Shown one piece after another: positions 19,983 to 31,106 of a stretch of DNA of 64,000 nt. The notes under the pieces were generated by a model. The model made no database searches and had not been told where the DNA came from. It saw only the letters and a list, made by a program, of their open reading frames with translations. The stretch is from Dasysyrphus tricinctus (taxonomy: Eukaryota; Arthropoda; Insecta; Diptera; Syrphidae), in contig OY992530.1 in the NCBI GenBank assembly GCA_963921185.1, positions 270,673,705 to 270,737,704 of the forward strand. Direction: 5' to 3'. The position numbers and the translations under genes were made by a program. The number at the start of each line of letters is the position of its first letter. The stretch's first letter is position 1.

Positions 19983-21686
19983 CAGCCCCGGATCTATGGG
20001 GGGGCAAACCGGGGCCTGTGCACCGGGCGGCAGCTTACAGGGGCGCCAAATCTATGTGACTGAAAAAACTGAGAATTGCGACGCTTAATGAAATGAAATG
20101 AATTGAGATGCGGCAATGGAATATCAAATTGTATTTCTCTGTCAACCTTTAGCAGTTTTTCTATTATTATTTCTCCATTTAAAATTGTTAAAAATTAAAA
20201 AAGAAACGAGCTATAATACATTGTTAAAAGTTTTTTAAAAATAGTTTTTTGCATTGTATGTAAGTGTATTTTTTCAAAATTTCCCCTCCTCCCTTAACTG
20301 TAGGAGATAGATCCGCCTTCTTTAATAATAAAACATTTGAAGTGTGTCTCTCTGAAAGCGTCGCACCACGCCATACAAATCCTAGTCTTTCGTAACGAAT
20401 TATTTGCTGGATACTGACAACTTTAATACACTGTATTTTAGATCTTTTTTAATTCACAAAAAATCTAAATACCCACAAAAAATGCAGGAAATAATCAGGT
20501 GCCCTAAAAAAAACTGTTTAGTAAAAATGTTTTCGTTCAGATGAACAAAAAGTGAGATAAACGCTGAAAACCATTTTTACAATTTTCGACAACAATTTTT
20601 CATGATGTCGAAAATTTTTGTAAACAAAAAATTGAAAAGATATTTTAATTTACAAAATCAAATAAAAAATGTTACTCTCCCATAAAATTGGATTTATCTT
20701 TTTCAACCCCCTTTTTAAAATGGCGGATAACACAAAATTTCCCACCTGCCAGAGACTGCTCTCACGCGTATCAAAGAACCAGACAACATAAAATTACTTG
20801 TATTTTGACGTTGCTTAGCTCTCGTACTTTTAAAGTTTAAAATTGTGTGTGTCAATTACATTGAAATCGTTCAAGGAACAACGAAGTTATAATATGTTAA
20901 CATTTTTTGAAAAATCCTGTTGCGAAATATTTTTTTTTGTTACAATTCTGTATCAGCTTTGAGCTTTCACCTGAGTAAATTTCATTGCAATCTCTCAAGA
21001 AAGAACAATGTTGTAAAACGTTGACATATTTTAGAAACATCCTATTTTGAAAATATTTTATTCTGCTATAACTCTGTCTCAGCTATCACTTCTGTCAATT
21101 TCATTGAAATCGCTCAAGGAACAACGAAGTCCCGAGGATTTAAAAACTTTTTTTCGGAACTTTGTGCTTCGATATTATATTTTGCTTAACTTTGGCTTTT
21201 CGAAATTGTGTCCTGTCGTAAATTTACATTTTTCTTTCTTCGGTTCAGGGAATCGATCTTCAATAGTTCTCCCATGATAAATTCGGGAACGAACCATATT
21301 TTACAGATCCTTGTAGATTTGATTCGAATGAAAACGAATTTTTTTAGGGACCAAAAAATAAGATTCGTGATAGAACAAAAATAAAATAAATAAATAAAAT
21401 TCTATTGAATTGTTCACGACAGAGCAAATCATATTTTATCGTTCTACGAAGCTTGGTTGGGTATCATCTTTGCTTAAGCATTGTTAATTTTCTTATTTAT
21501 AATAATATGTTGCTGAATAGGTATGGGCTATGCACATCCATTTAAAAGTTTAACTCTCCCAGTGACAAAAAATCCAACCAAGCAGATATGTATATGGTTT
21601 TTTTTTTTTTTCATTTTTATCAAAAAAGGCAAGGGCGCCAAAATCAAGTTTTGCCCCGGTTCGGAAAAATCGTAGATCCGGGGCTG
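19983..21686. mobile_element. hAT-type element inserted in the Harbinger transposase
   Basis: Terminal inverted repeats CAGCCCCGGATCTATG and CAGCCCCGGATCTACG, flanked by a perfect 8-bp duplication GCTGTTCC (19975-19982 and 21687-21694). The 8-bp duplication and CAG ends fit the hAT superfamily. No transposase frame is seen, so it is non-autonomous. Its interior (about 20850-21450) carries copies of the ~115-bp repeat also found at 56600-57660, and flanks matching 56390-56590, so it contains an older nested repeat. Confidence 0.85.
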
Positions 21687-21694
21687 GCTGTTCC

Positions 21695-21786
21695 CAAGAA
21701 CTGCTCTATATGGTGTCATTAACCACGGCTCAAGAGTATAACCAGCATCACCTTCAAATGTAAAAACAAAAGTAAAGAAAATATAA
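21695..21786 (-). pseudogene. Harbinger transposase, second piece
   Basis: Reads GDAGYTLEPWLMTPYRAV on the minus strand, the conserved region with the second catalytic Asp of HARBI1-like transposases. It lies between the hAT element and a MITE (21790-22987). Confidence 0.75.
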
Positions 21787-21789
21787 CTG

Positions 21790-22987
21790 GGCCCTTATTA
21801 CGAAATACGATTATCGTTCAAAATACCGCGTTATCGTTAAAATGCGATTACGTTAAACGATAATCGTTAGTGTAAAAACGATACTCGTATTCTTCTACGA
21901 CTGGCCAATGGCCTTCGTATAGCTTTCGTTTTGATTTCAGTGCTATTAATATTTGTCTTTCTGTGACTTCCACTGTATTTCTTATCAAAATAAAACATTT
22001 ATACGTTAAGTAAAACAATTATAAACAAAAATAAAATTTTATTAATATATGCCACCAACACAAAACTTAATAAATGAACAAACAACGTACAAGTTTATTT
22101 TGAAATTGGAGCTGATGTATTTAATTTCTTGTAATATGATTTTCTTTTTCTGTTATTTTCATTATTTATAACATGTTTATTAACAAATCACTGAAACTAT
22201 TGAACTTACATTCAAAATTTATTCACTTTTTGACAGTTCTTAATACTGAAGACAGTGCTGGTGGGGTAAAGAGAAAAATCCCTTTCTGTGGGAATTTTTG
22301 TCTTTAAAAATATTTTATCTTTAAGATTCAATATGATAATATTTCCAACGAAATTTTAAGTGTTGAAGGTTTCACTTTGTCTAATCAAACTAGGAATTAA
22401 TAATAAAAACAAACGGACTTCACTCCATTTTTATTTGATACCACAAGCTAAAGCTCCAAAGGTATTACTGAAAGTTCAATATTAATGACATTTAGCAAAC
22501 AAATTTCAAATATTTAATAAGGGGTTTTCGGTTCTCGTTATACTTCAAAAGCCATTACCTTTTAAGTCTGACATATAATGCAAAATTGTACACTGAAAAT
22601 AAAAGTAGTTTTTTACCTTAATAGAGATTTATTCTCAATTAATCTTGTTTTTTTTTGTGAGTAAAAATATGACTATTTATCCTTAAACAATTTGAAATAC
22701 TCATGTTCACACAAGTGATGATTTTAACTTTTGTGAAAAAATTAGAGAAGGATTGAAATTTGGTGAAAAAATTTAAAAGGGAATTTATTGATGGGATTTT
22801 TTCGTTAAATACGTAACAAGCACTTGCGTGAAGATAGATGTGGTTGAAAAAAAATATTTTGTTTCGTTTTTGCTGGCAACATTTTCATGGGTCCATTATC
22901 GTTTTACATAATCGGGATATGTCGTGACTTTCGTTTTCGTGACTATCGTTTTTTTTGCCGTTCGTTTCGTTTTACATAATAGGGGCC
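21790..22987. mobile_element. MITE with GGCCC(T/C)TATTA(C/T)G termini
   Basis: Ends GGCCCTTATTACGAAATACG and, inverted, GGCCCCTATTATGTAAAACG. Flanked by CTG at 21787-21789 and 22988-22990. It separates two blocks of the transposase frame. A related right end lies at about 44165-44231. 1.2 kb long with no coding frame. Confidence 0.78.
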
Positions 22988-22990
22988 CTG

Positions 22991-23320
22991 CATTTAAAAA
23001 TTTGTTTGTATTACCAAGAATTTTGCTTTTATCTCCGTTCTTGAAAATATTTTCCATGAAATACCTTTCGGAACTCATAGACCAAACGACGGAGTCATCG
23101 GAACTTCCACCTTAGCTGGCATTTACACATCTAATCTGAGGCGTATGATCACAGGCCTTTTGATTAAACATGGTCATACAAAATTGATCAACAAAAATTG
23201 TTATAAAGTGAATATTTACCATCATTACGTTTAAGCTATGGTATCCCTTTCTGTTAATATAATGGCGTTCGTTTTTTGTTGGTCGAACAATGCTTATATG
23301 CGTTCCATCCACACACATTC
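22991..23320 (-). pseudogene. Harbinger transposase, third piece (DGTHI motif)
   Basis: Minus-strand frame with CVDGTHISIVRPTKNERHYI followed by NRKGYHSLNV. The Asp of CVDGTH is the first catalytic residue of the DDE_Tnp_4 fold. The frame decays after CVNAS (an in-frame stop in place of the expected residue) but continues as DDSVVWSMSSERYF. A MITE at 23322-23655 separates it from the N-terminal exon. Confidence 0.8.
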
Positions 23321-23321
23321 A

Positions 23322-23655
23322 GCCTTATTATGAGTTTCGCCCGGAAAATATTTCACCCGAAAAATTTTTGTTCCCCCGGAATTTTAAAAGCTATTATGAG
23401 TTTCGCCCAAACTTGTCTTGGCTTAAAATAAACAAAACACAGGCGCAAAGGGCTCCAGTACCACCTGTTTATCTTTGGGTGGTCTTTAAAAAATAAGGGA
23501 TACTTTAAGGTCTTAATTACGATGCATTTTGCCCCAAATGAGTACTCACAAAAAAGGGGAATTTTCATTTTTCGGGTGAAACTCACAATAGGCGAAAAGC
23601 GAAATTTCAGTTTTTCCGGGTGGAATGTTGTTCACGTGAAACTCATAATAAGGCC
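23322..23655. mobile_element. Palindromic MITE with GCCTTATTATGAGTTTC termini
   Basis: Inverted ends GCCTTATTATGAGTTTCGCC and GGCCTTATTATGAGTTTCAC. Several internal copies of ATGAGTTTC/GAAACTCA make it nearly self-complementary. It interrupts the transposase just before CVDGTH. No clean target duplication was found. Confidence 0.7.
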
Positions 23656-23995
23656 GATTATTACCCCTGGAAACCCACTTTTTTCAAAAAAGTACTGTTT
23701 TGCTTTACCTTTTTCATCTTCCGTCATTTCGAAACTTATATGCTTGGCGCAAAGATTGCCCTTCAAGACATCCAGCATTTCGCTCATTACTTTAGAGACC
23801 ATGGGTTGAGCCATACCAATATGGAAATCCTGCCCAACGCTTTTGTGGTATGAACCCTCCGCTAAGAAACGAAGAGTAGCAGCGAGCTTCAGAATAGGAG
23901 TCAATGAGCTACTATTTTGAGGTTTAAAATGCTCCTTTGCTTCATCCAAAACATAGCAAAACGCTTCTTTTGAAAGTCGAAATAATTTTACAAAC
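23656..23995 (-). pseudogene. Harbinger transposase, N-terminal exon 2
   Basis: Reads FVKLFRLSKEAF and FLAEGSYHKSVGQDFHIGMA, then EKSGFPGVIIG, the typical N-terminal half of HARBI1-like proteins, leading towards the CVDGTH motif beyond the MITE. An acceptor TTTTCTATAG precedes it. Confidence 0.82.
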
Positions 23996-24051
23996 CTATA
24001 GAAAATATGTATGAAGGAATAAACAAACAAAAAAATTTCAAATTTACTCAC

Positions 24052-24186
24052 TCTTTCTGGGAAACATTGAGTGGAGAAGAACCACTTCTGATTAGCTTTC
24101 TTTGAATTCGCAGTTCGCTTAGTTCTTCTCTACTTTCTCTTGCTTCTTCTTGCTCAGCATCCAGAAATAAGGCGATTGAATCCATA
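24052..24186 (-). pseudogene. Harbinger transposase, exon 1
   Basis: Starts with MDSIALFLDAEQEEARESRE and ends NVSQKE with a good donor GA|GTGAGT. Splicing across a 56-nt intron (24051-23996) joins it in frame to FVKLFRLSKEAF. A short first exon followed by a small intron fits fly Harbinger genes. The gene as a whole is dead because of downstream insertions. Confidence 0.75.
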
Positions 24187-24351
24187 GCACAATTTAAAAC
24201 TATTTTCGACAAAACCAAAATGAAAATCAATTAACAAAATACGTCAAATGTTTAAAAACAGCTGATACCTAGGGAAAACTTGGAAATAGATGACATTTGA
24301 GTGGATGGATAAGACTTCCAATTGGAAATATTGGAAGTATAATTTCCTAAA

Positions 24352-24415
24352 GCGAAGCGCTTCGTAATTGAGTTATCGCTTTAGATACGATCCGCCGCGC
24401 TCTCTGAAATAGCCC
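24352..24415. repeat. Right terminus of the Harbinger element
   Basis: Ends ...GATCCGCCGCGCTCTCTGAAATAGCCC, matching the terminal repeat of the MITE at 29979-30765 (GGGGTCTATTCTGAAAAGCG and onwards). So this transposase and that MITE appear to share ends. The left terminus was not identified. Confidence 0.6.
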
Positions 24416-24496
24416 TACAGGAATATGAGCGGATGGTGAATCTGCTCAGCGGATATCCCGATATTGCTCAAAATTATACAAAAAGTACACCAGAAG

Positions 24497-25964
24497 CACG
24501 GTTGCCACTTGCAAAAAAAAATCCTACCAAATTTCCCAAAAAAACCTACCAAAACGAATAAAAACCTACCAAATAAAAGAACTCTATTTCCGTTCTGCAA
24601 ATTTTCTTTGGTAGATACCTCAAATACATTAGAGGTACGAGGTTTATTCACAATCGTGAAATTCATTTTCCAGAAAATTTGAAAAAAACCGGAATTTTTG
24701 TATGACGAGCAAAAACAAAAACTCGGCTTCCACCCCAACCCAAAGATGTGCAGCTTTTAAGTAAATCAAGGCTTATGGCAAGGAGGTTCACTAGCATAGA
24801 TGCTAGTTTTTTTTTTTGTTAAATGATTTTTTTATTTCATTTCAAGTCTAAAAAGTATCTAACTTATACAAAAGTGTGAAAAAAAATCTCTGGAATTGTG
24901 GCTTTCTTGTCATTTTACGCATTGTTTAGGAACAACACAATTTTTTCCTTTACCTGGTGTGTAAGACTTTGAAACTTTGGTAAGGAAAAACGATTGGATG
25001 AATCAATTTGAAACTTTACAGGAATGTTGATGCCTTAAAAGTCTATAAATTTGCATAGCCATGCAATCAATATTTACAAGGAAAAAAAAGATTTACGAAA
25101 AGAACACAAAAGTCGGTTTTTAGTACTTTTTTTAAACTTACGGTGAACGGTAAAAATAAATAATTTCTACAAAATCTTAAAAAAAAATCTTGTAAAACGC
25201 TTTCTATAATTTCCAAAACCTTCTTTGAATTTTTAATAACGTCATTATTTCCTGAGATATTCAAGGCTAAAAGTATCTTTTTTCATTCAAAGTCAAATAA
25301 ACCATGCAAAAAAATTGTAGGTACGACAGCAAAAAAAAACTGAATTGGAGCTGAATAAACAAGGTATCTGGTCATTACATTTGATTGACTCAAGAAAAGC
25401 TATCCATAGAAATTGATCGTCTCATTTTTTAAATAACGCAATAAGGGTACTTCAAACAAAATTTTGCAAACAAATCTCCAAACAAAAACATGAAGCTGTA
25501 GAATGCTTGTTGTTTCAACTCAATACGACCACTCGTTACAAAGATACAGCTCTTCAAAGAACACTAACAAAAATTGAAAACAAATTGTTCCTTTAGTTTC
25601 GTTGACTAGTGTAGCTTTGTATGAATTTGGTTAAAATCATTTCATTTTTAAAAATGAATTTTAAAATTTATATCATTTGGAAATTAAATTAGGATTTTTC
25701 AACGAAAGTAGCTCATATACCTATGTTCTTAAAAAGATAGGCAGATCAACGACAATAGATTCAAGCTCTGTTTACATACTTGAGTTCATTTAAAATTTTT
25801 TGAGTTGAACGGTAATGATCTCAATTTTTATGTTTGTACAATGTTTTATTTTATGCTCAAGGGTTGTATGAAAAAACCTACCAAATCGGATTTTAGCCTA
25901 CCAACCTACCAAAGCTGAAAAATCCTACCAAGTTTGGTAGGATCCTACCAAAACGGCAACCGTG
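24497..25964. mobile_element. hAT-type element with CACGGTTGCC termini
   Basis: Perfect inverted ends CACGGTTGCC/GGCAACCGTG and a perfect 8-bp target duplication ACCAGAAG (24489-24496 and 25965-25972). Subterminal regions at both ends carry many direct copies of CCTACCAAA, plausible transposase-binding repeats. It has no transposase frame and holds repeat E copy 2 inside. Confidence 0.88.
24803..25611 (+). repeat. Interspersed repeat E, copy 2 (unbroken)
   Basis: Matches copy 1 at 17205-18780 without the MITE and so shows the empty site. Ends with GTTGACTAGTG followed by TA. No coding frame. Confidence 0.65.
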
Positions 25965-26070
25965 ACCAGAAGTTGTGGCTGTGTTTTGGGAAGATCTGGC
26001 CAGTCAGCTAAATTTATTGGGACCAAAACAAAGGGATATTGGTGGATGGAAAAAAGTACGTTCGTGATCT

Positions 26071-27483
26071 TTTGTTTTGTGTATTGATCTATTTCCATTG
26101 TGATTAATATTCACACCTCATATATTTTCTTTATTTCGTGCCCAGCTCGTTGGATTCGGCGTCCAAAAATAACACACACTATACATTTCTTGTTGTTATT
26201 GCTTGTTTTAAGTTAAATAAATAAATAATTTGTGTTTCAATTAATTTGTTTTTTTTCAATTTATTCTTTTTTTGACATTTCAAACGGAAACAAAACACAT
26301 ATGTTTGGAAATAGGGAGGGGACTTTATTCGATAGTTTGATTTAAAAATCGGTGCATCTAATAACATTTCTTAAAACCGCTAACGCATTATAGTTGAAAA
26401 AATTACTTTTTAACAATAAATTACACTCTCTCACCGATTTTTCATGGTTTAAAACTTTTAAGGTGTTTATTTAATAAAAAATTATCGAAAATATATCGCA
26501 TTTTCGATATATCTGTTAATTTGCACATATCTGCCTGGAATTTATATCCATCGCAATGCGTCGTCGCTTTTCTGTAAAATTTCTTCCGATGAAAGCTACT
26601 TCGAACCGAAATTGAGTTTCCGACGAAGGATGCGTTGCGGAGAAAATTCCGCTCCGACGGTTACCTCGATAGTCCCTGATCACACGTGAAGAAAATCAAG
26701 CATTTTCTGCGTTTTGTGAAGGTGAGCGGGGTAACTTGCAGAAGAGGAAGGGGGATGAAATATTTTAAAATATTTGAAAATATTCGGTGTAGAAAATTGA
26801 CGTTCTCTTTTGTGTTGCTTCTCCTATCCAATCCAACCAATCAAATCGTGTCTTTCATTATGAAAATACGAAAAACACAAAGAGGAGAACAAAATCTGCA
26901 GAATAATTTTCTTCACATCTGAACACTTTCGTTCTTCACGTATAAGCAAGCACATAGGGCCGATTAATTTTTAACTTCTATTTACTAACATTCTGAAAAA
27001 AAAACTTCTCGACGGAATCTATTCGCAAACACATTTGATGTCGAATGATAATTTGCGATTTCGAGTTGTTTTGACATTTACTTTCGAGATAGGTAGTTCC
27101 CTGATTATGCGAAAGTTTAGTTGGCACTACTAGAGCTGTTCGATTATCGTATATTAAAACGTTCTTAAAGAATAACATAGTTCCGATTGTGCGAATTTGA
27201 ACATTTTTATTATAGAATCGAATTACATAGTTGGGCCCAAGGTCACCCCGCACAAAAAGCGCTGAGTTTCGGTTTTCTGACCGGACTACGATTGGGTGTC
27301 ACTTTTCAAAATGATGTTCAAGCGACAAGACTACAAAAATGACTCCCAAGCTAAATTTCATCCTAGTGTGTAAAAAAAATTACTTCAATCATAAAAAAAG
27401 GTCCCCCAAAAAAGGGAACGGATGAAGTAAAATAACACCGAACCGTGGAGTTTGGCTTCATTTTGCTTTTAGGGGGAGAGCCC
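26071..27483. other. Unassigned AT-rich sequence
   Basis: No protein frame or clear inverted-repeat element recognised. Small frames have no conserved motif. Confidence 0.3.
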
Positions 27484-28148
27484 ACCGTCAGATCACTTAG
27501 CTCATAAGGTTAGAGATTTTAATACCACTTAATCGATAGATCTATCTGAGAGAAATCCAAAGCACATGGGTTGCCTAGCAAAATTTGGGTGGAAGACGTC
27601 TTAAATGGGCCACTTCCGGTACGTTTTTTCGACCATGACTTAGCTCATCGAGTTGAAGGTTTAAACTATTCCTAAACTGTAGAGCTTCACGAATAGAAAG
27701 AAAAATATAGGGTTGCCTAGTGTAAAATGGGTGGATGATGATGGCAACCCTCTTTCAAAATCACTTTTTTTTCAACCATAACTTAGCTCATCGAGTTAAA
27801 GGTTAAAACTGGTATCAAATGAAAGATCAGATGGTGCTGAAAAAAAGAAAATAGGGTTGCCACTTTTAAAATGAGTGCATGTACGTGGCAACCCTATTTA
27901 AAGGAAAAAAGTGTAAGAAACACGTTATTTCTCATAACTATTTATATTCTTTGAGTTCGGTAATCTGTTGCATACCAAATTAAAGCTTAAGATCTGTAGA
28001 AAATTAATAAAATAACCTTATTGGTAGTAGTCTTTCAAACGTCACAAAAACAAATGAATATGGCAAACTTGAAAATTTTCACACCGATTTTTATTTAAAA
28101 AAAATATAGTTTCTATAAACTCAAGTAAAACCGAGACCATAAAATTAA

Positions 28149-28429
28149 GGCACCAATTATGACTTGCGATTCGCCGAGTCGAACGTTCGAATGTGACTAT
28201 GTGGAATTACCGTTTGCGACTCGTCTGAATTAAGTTCGCCTTAAATGGCTAAAACTTGGAAAATTTGAATGTCACTCAATACATTTAGCAAACTTTCGCC
28301 TCTATCGTCAATGTCAAACTGTAATACTTGGTAACTTTGAACAAGATTGCAGTTTTAATTTTTGAAAAGTCGAACGTTCGAGTTGAGTCGAACTTTCGAC
28401 TCGGCGAATCGCAACTCATAATAGGGGCC
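28149..28429. mobile_element. MITE with TAA target duplication, inside element D
   Basis: Ends GGCACCAATTATGACTTGCG and GGCCCCTATTATGAGTTGCG, continuing through ATTCGCCGAGTCGAACGTTC for about 45 bp. Flanked by TAA (28146-28148 and 28430-28432). A TWA target fits PIF/Harbinger. 281 bp, no coding capacity. Confidence 0.85.
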
Positions 28430-28790
28430 TAAAGCTTATACTCTACTCTATTTGAAAAAATAATGGTTGCCTGCCCTCAACTAGATGCAAGACCCTGGCA
28501 GCCCTGTTTTTAGCCAAAAAATATACCAAAAACAGTACCTTTTCAACTAAAGTCTATACAATTTGATAAGGTAAGAGCTTCAAACAGGCATCAAATTAAA
28601 GCTTACACTCTACTCTATTTGAAAAATGTAGGTTGTCTGTTCTCTACTAGGTTCATGACCCTGGCAACCCTGTTTTTAGCCAAAAATATACCAAAAACAG
28701 TACCTTTTCAACTAAAGTCTATGAAATTTGATAAGTTTGATAATTTGACCGGAAGTGGCCCATTTAAGACGTCATCCACCCAAATTTTGC

Positions 28791-29865
28791 AGCCTATAAT
28801 AGAAGAGAAACGATTAATACCTGAACATCAGTTCGGATTTTGAACCAAGCATTCAACAATTGATCAAGTGCATAGAATAACTGACGTAATTGAGAGAGCT
28901 CTTGAAGAAAAGAAAATCTGTTCGACGGTCTTTTTGGATGTGTCGCAAGCGTTTGACAAGGTGTGGCACGAAGGCCTCAAATTCAAATTACGACAAGTTC
29001 TGCCTGAAGGACTTTATAAAATTCTTAACGAATATCTAGAAAACAGACTTTTTCGTGTAAGACACGGAAATGAATATTCTAATTTCAAAGAAATAGTGGC
29101 TGGGGTACCACAAGGTAGTATTTAAGGTCCAGTTCTGTACCTTCTATTTACACGTGACATACCTCAAACAGAAGACACTATCGTAGCAACGTTTGCTGAT
29201 GATACTGCAATACTAGCAAAACGATTAACGAAGCTACGATTAAATTACAAAATGCTCTTAATAATGTTAATGAGTGGACAAAAACATGGCGAATAGCGCT
29301 CAATGAACAAAAGTCAGTCCACGTGGACTTTACGTATAAAAAAATAAATAGATTGCCCGTCTTTCTTAATACCGGTCGTGTACCATTTGCGAATGAGGCA
29401 AAATATCTGGGAATGACTCTAGACGCGAAATTAAAATGGAAGCCGCACGTAAAAAAGAAATGCGAAGAATTAAAAAGTAAATTAAGAGATATGAACTGGC
29501 TACTCGGTAATTATTCCAAGCTTAGTATTGATAATAAGTTGATTTTATACAGGCAGGTACTTAAACCTGTCTGGACTTACGGTATACAACTCTGGGGTTG
29601 TACCTGCGATACAAATTTAAATAAATTACAAACGTTTGAAAATAAATTGCTTAGGTCATTTGTAAATGCACCATGGTATATAAGAAACGAAGATCTTCAC
29701 AGGGATCTCGGGATTCCTACGGTTCGAGACGAAATTAAGAGTTTCGCGCGAAAACATAGAAATCGGCTATTAGATCACGCTAATCCAACGATTATTGACA
29801 TTCTTGACGAGTCGAATTTAGTACGCCGTCTGCAAAGAACAAAACCTTCCGACTTGGTGCGGTGA
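28791..29865 (+). pseudogene. Jockey-like reverse transcriptase, C-terminal half
   Basis: Reads EEKRLIPEHQFGF, then a stop where Arg is expected, then VFLDVSQAFDKVWHEGL (RT catalytic Asp), VAGVPQGSI, a stop, and TFADDTAILA (the FADD catalytic box) at about 29187-29220, followed by a frameshift. A 3' frame (29323-29865) covers the thumb and C-terminal domain (AKYLGMTLDAKLKWKPHV, LYRQVLKPVWTYGIQLWG). At least two stops and a frameshift make it dead. Confidence 0.9.
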
Positions 29866-29978
29866 ACACAAAACCGCTTTAAAATCGCGGAATAAGCAAA
29901 AACTTTCACCGGAAAGTTACCTGCAACACGTTACTTAACTTCGAAGTGGAGGCGGTTTTAGTGTAGTAAGAATCTCAG

Positions 29979-30765
29979 GGGGTCTATTCTGAAAAGCGCG
30001 GCGGATCGCTTTCAATGGCGGATTTGCATTTTCCTATTCTGAAAAGCGATTCGCTTTTCATTCGACCGCATATGGAAAGCGAAAGCGCTTTCCAACTAAA
30101 TGCCATTCTGTCAGTACGTTTTGAAAGCGATAGATGTGAAGCTGGCGAACTAGTGACGGATCGAAGCAAAATATAAATAATTACATACAAAATGTTTTGT
30201 TTCTCAAATAAAAATGTTCTTTGATTGTTTCTGTAATTTTTTGGGGATTTTTTTTCAAATAAAAGTGTGTTTTGATTTTATGTCATTTCGTGTTTGAAAA
30301 CGATAGGTATTTAGGGGACGGATTGTTGGCGGATTGAAAGAAAATGCAATAACGAGTGTTAAATTATGTTTAAATATTTTTCACCTCATTCTTAGCATAG
30401 CATTTAAAAACACACTTATGGAGTCCAACGAATTGTTTTATTTTTTAGACAAGTGCAACAAATCGCAAAATTATGAATTAAAATACTTTTTGCATAAATA
30501 GAAAAAAAATGTTTAGCTGACACGGTCCTTCTGTCATATTCTTGGAAACAGATGATATTTTATGAGAGAGTGGAAGTGAAAATGGGAGTGGCCTGGAATT
30601 ATTTGGAATTTAAATGAGAAAACTGGAATGATTTGGAACTCAAATGAGAAAACTGGAATGATCGTTTTTGTTCATTTTCGCTTTTGGGAATAAACCAAAG
30701 CGAAGACGGTCGAAATTGAGGTATCGCTTTCAATTCGATCCGCCGCGCTTTCTAGAATAGGCCCC
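29979..30765. mobile_element. MITE sharing ends with the local Harbinger transposon, in the jockey LINE
   Basis: Inverted ends GGGGTCTATTCTGAAAAGCG and GGGGCCTATTCTAGAAAGCG, both continuing CGGCGGATCG. Target duplication CAG at 29976-29978 and 30766-30768. The termini resemble the Harbinger terminus at 24352-24415, so that transposase family may have moved it (inference). Confidence 0.82.
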
Positions 30766-30965
30766 CAGGCTTCTATGCACGCGTTTTCCGGTCCTCATAG
30801 AGCCTGATGCAGGTTTTGCACCTACCCACGGTCAAAAAAAAAAAAAAAAAAAAAATCCACCCAAATTTTGCTAGGCATCCCATGTACGTTGAGTTTCTCT
30901 CAGATAGATCTATCGATTAAGTGGTATTAAAATCTCTAACCTTATGAGCTAAGTGATCTTACGGT

Positions 30966-31050
30966 CGCCGCTTGGACTATTTGAAAAAGTGAAATAAGGC
31001 CCATTCGGATTATTGTCTGCGTTTGTATTCATATTTTCAGTCATGCGACA
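30966..31050 (-). CDS. First coding exon of an unidentified host gene
   Basis: A strong acceptor (CTCAATCCCTTTTCAG) precedes TGTCGC and an ATG at 31044, opening MTENMNTNADNNPNGPYFTF then SNSPSGD. The exon runs up to the end of element D, where CC|GTAAGA could be its donor. I do not recognise the protein. It is a polar, Asn-rich N-terminus. The remaining exons would lie to the left on the minus strand, hidden among or beyond the transposons. Confidence 0.55.
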
Positions 31051-31106
31051 CTGAAAAGGGATTGAGAAATGTCGGAAGGTACAAAAAGAGCAGTGGAAAT
31101 AATTAC

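Larger units (their letters stand above)
24418..26070 (+). pseudogene. Myb/SANT-like (zeste-type) DNA-binding protein fragment, split by a hAT element
   Basis: Plus-strand frame reading EYERMVNLLSGYPDIAQNYT at 24421-24480, broken at 24497, resuming after 25972 as VVAVFWEDLASQLNLLGPKQ and RDIGGWKKV, then a stop. The pattern (helix, WEDLA, GWKKV) fits the Myb_DNA-bind_5/regulatory protein zeste domain, often encoded in or near DNA transposons. Removing the hAT and one target copy makes the frame continuous (CCA GAA GTT). The N-terminus is missing at the Harbinger end and the C-terminus stops early. Confidence 0.75.
28791..30855 (+). mobile_element. Jockey-like LINE, 5'-truncated, in element D
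   Basis: Flanked by a 17-bp target duplication ATCCACCCAAATTTTGC (28774-28790 and 30855-30871), with a poly(A) tail at 30834-30855: a textbook target-primed insertion of a 5'-truncated LINE. The reverse transcriptase remains are at 28791-29865. A MITE (29979-30765) inserted into its 3' region, leaving the LINE tail (CTTCTATGCACGCG...) beyond it. Confidence 0.92.
27484..30965. mobile_element. Inverted-repeat element D (host of the jockey insertion)
   Basis: Left terminal repeat (27484-27623) and right terminal repeat (28735-28773 plus 30872-30965) are inverted copies over about 140 bp, sharing AGATCACTTAGCTCATAAGG and GACGTCTTAAATGGGCCACT. The interior has degenerate ~100-200-bp direct repeats built on CATAACTTAGCTCATCGAGT and on CTACTCTATTTGAAAAA with CCTGGCA(A/G)CCCTG. 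No transposase seen. Confidence 0.75.
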
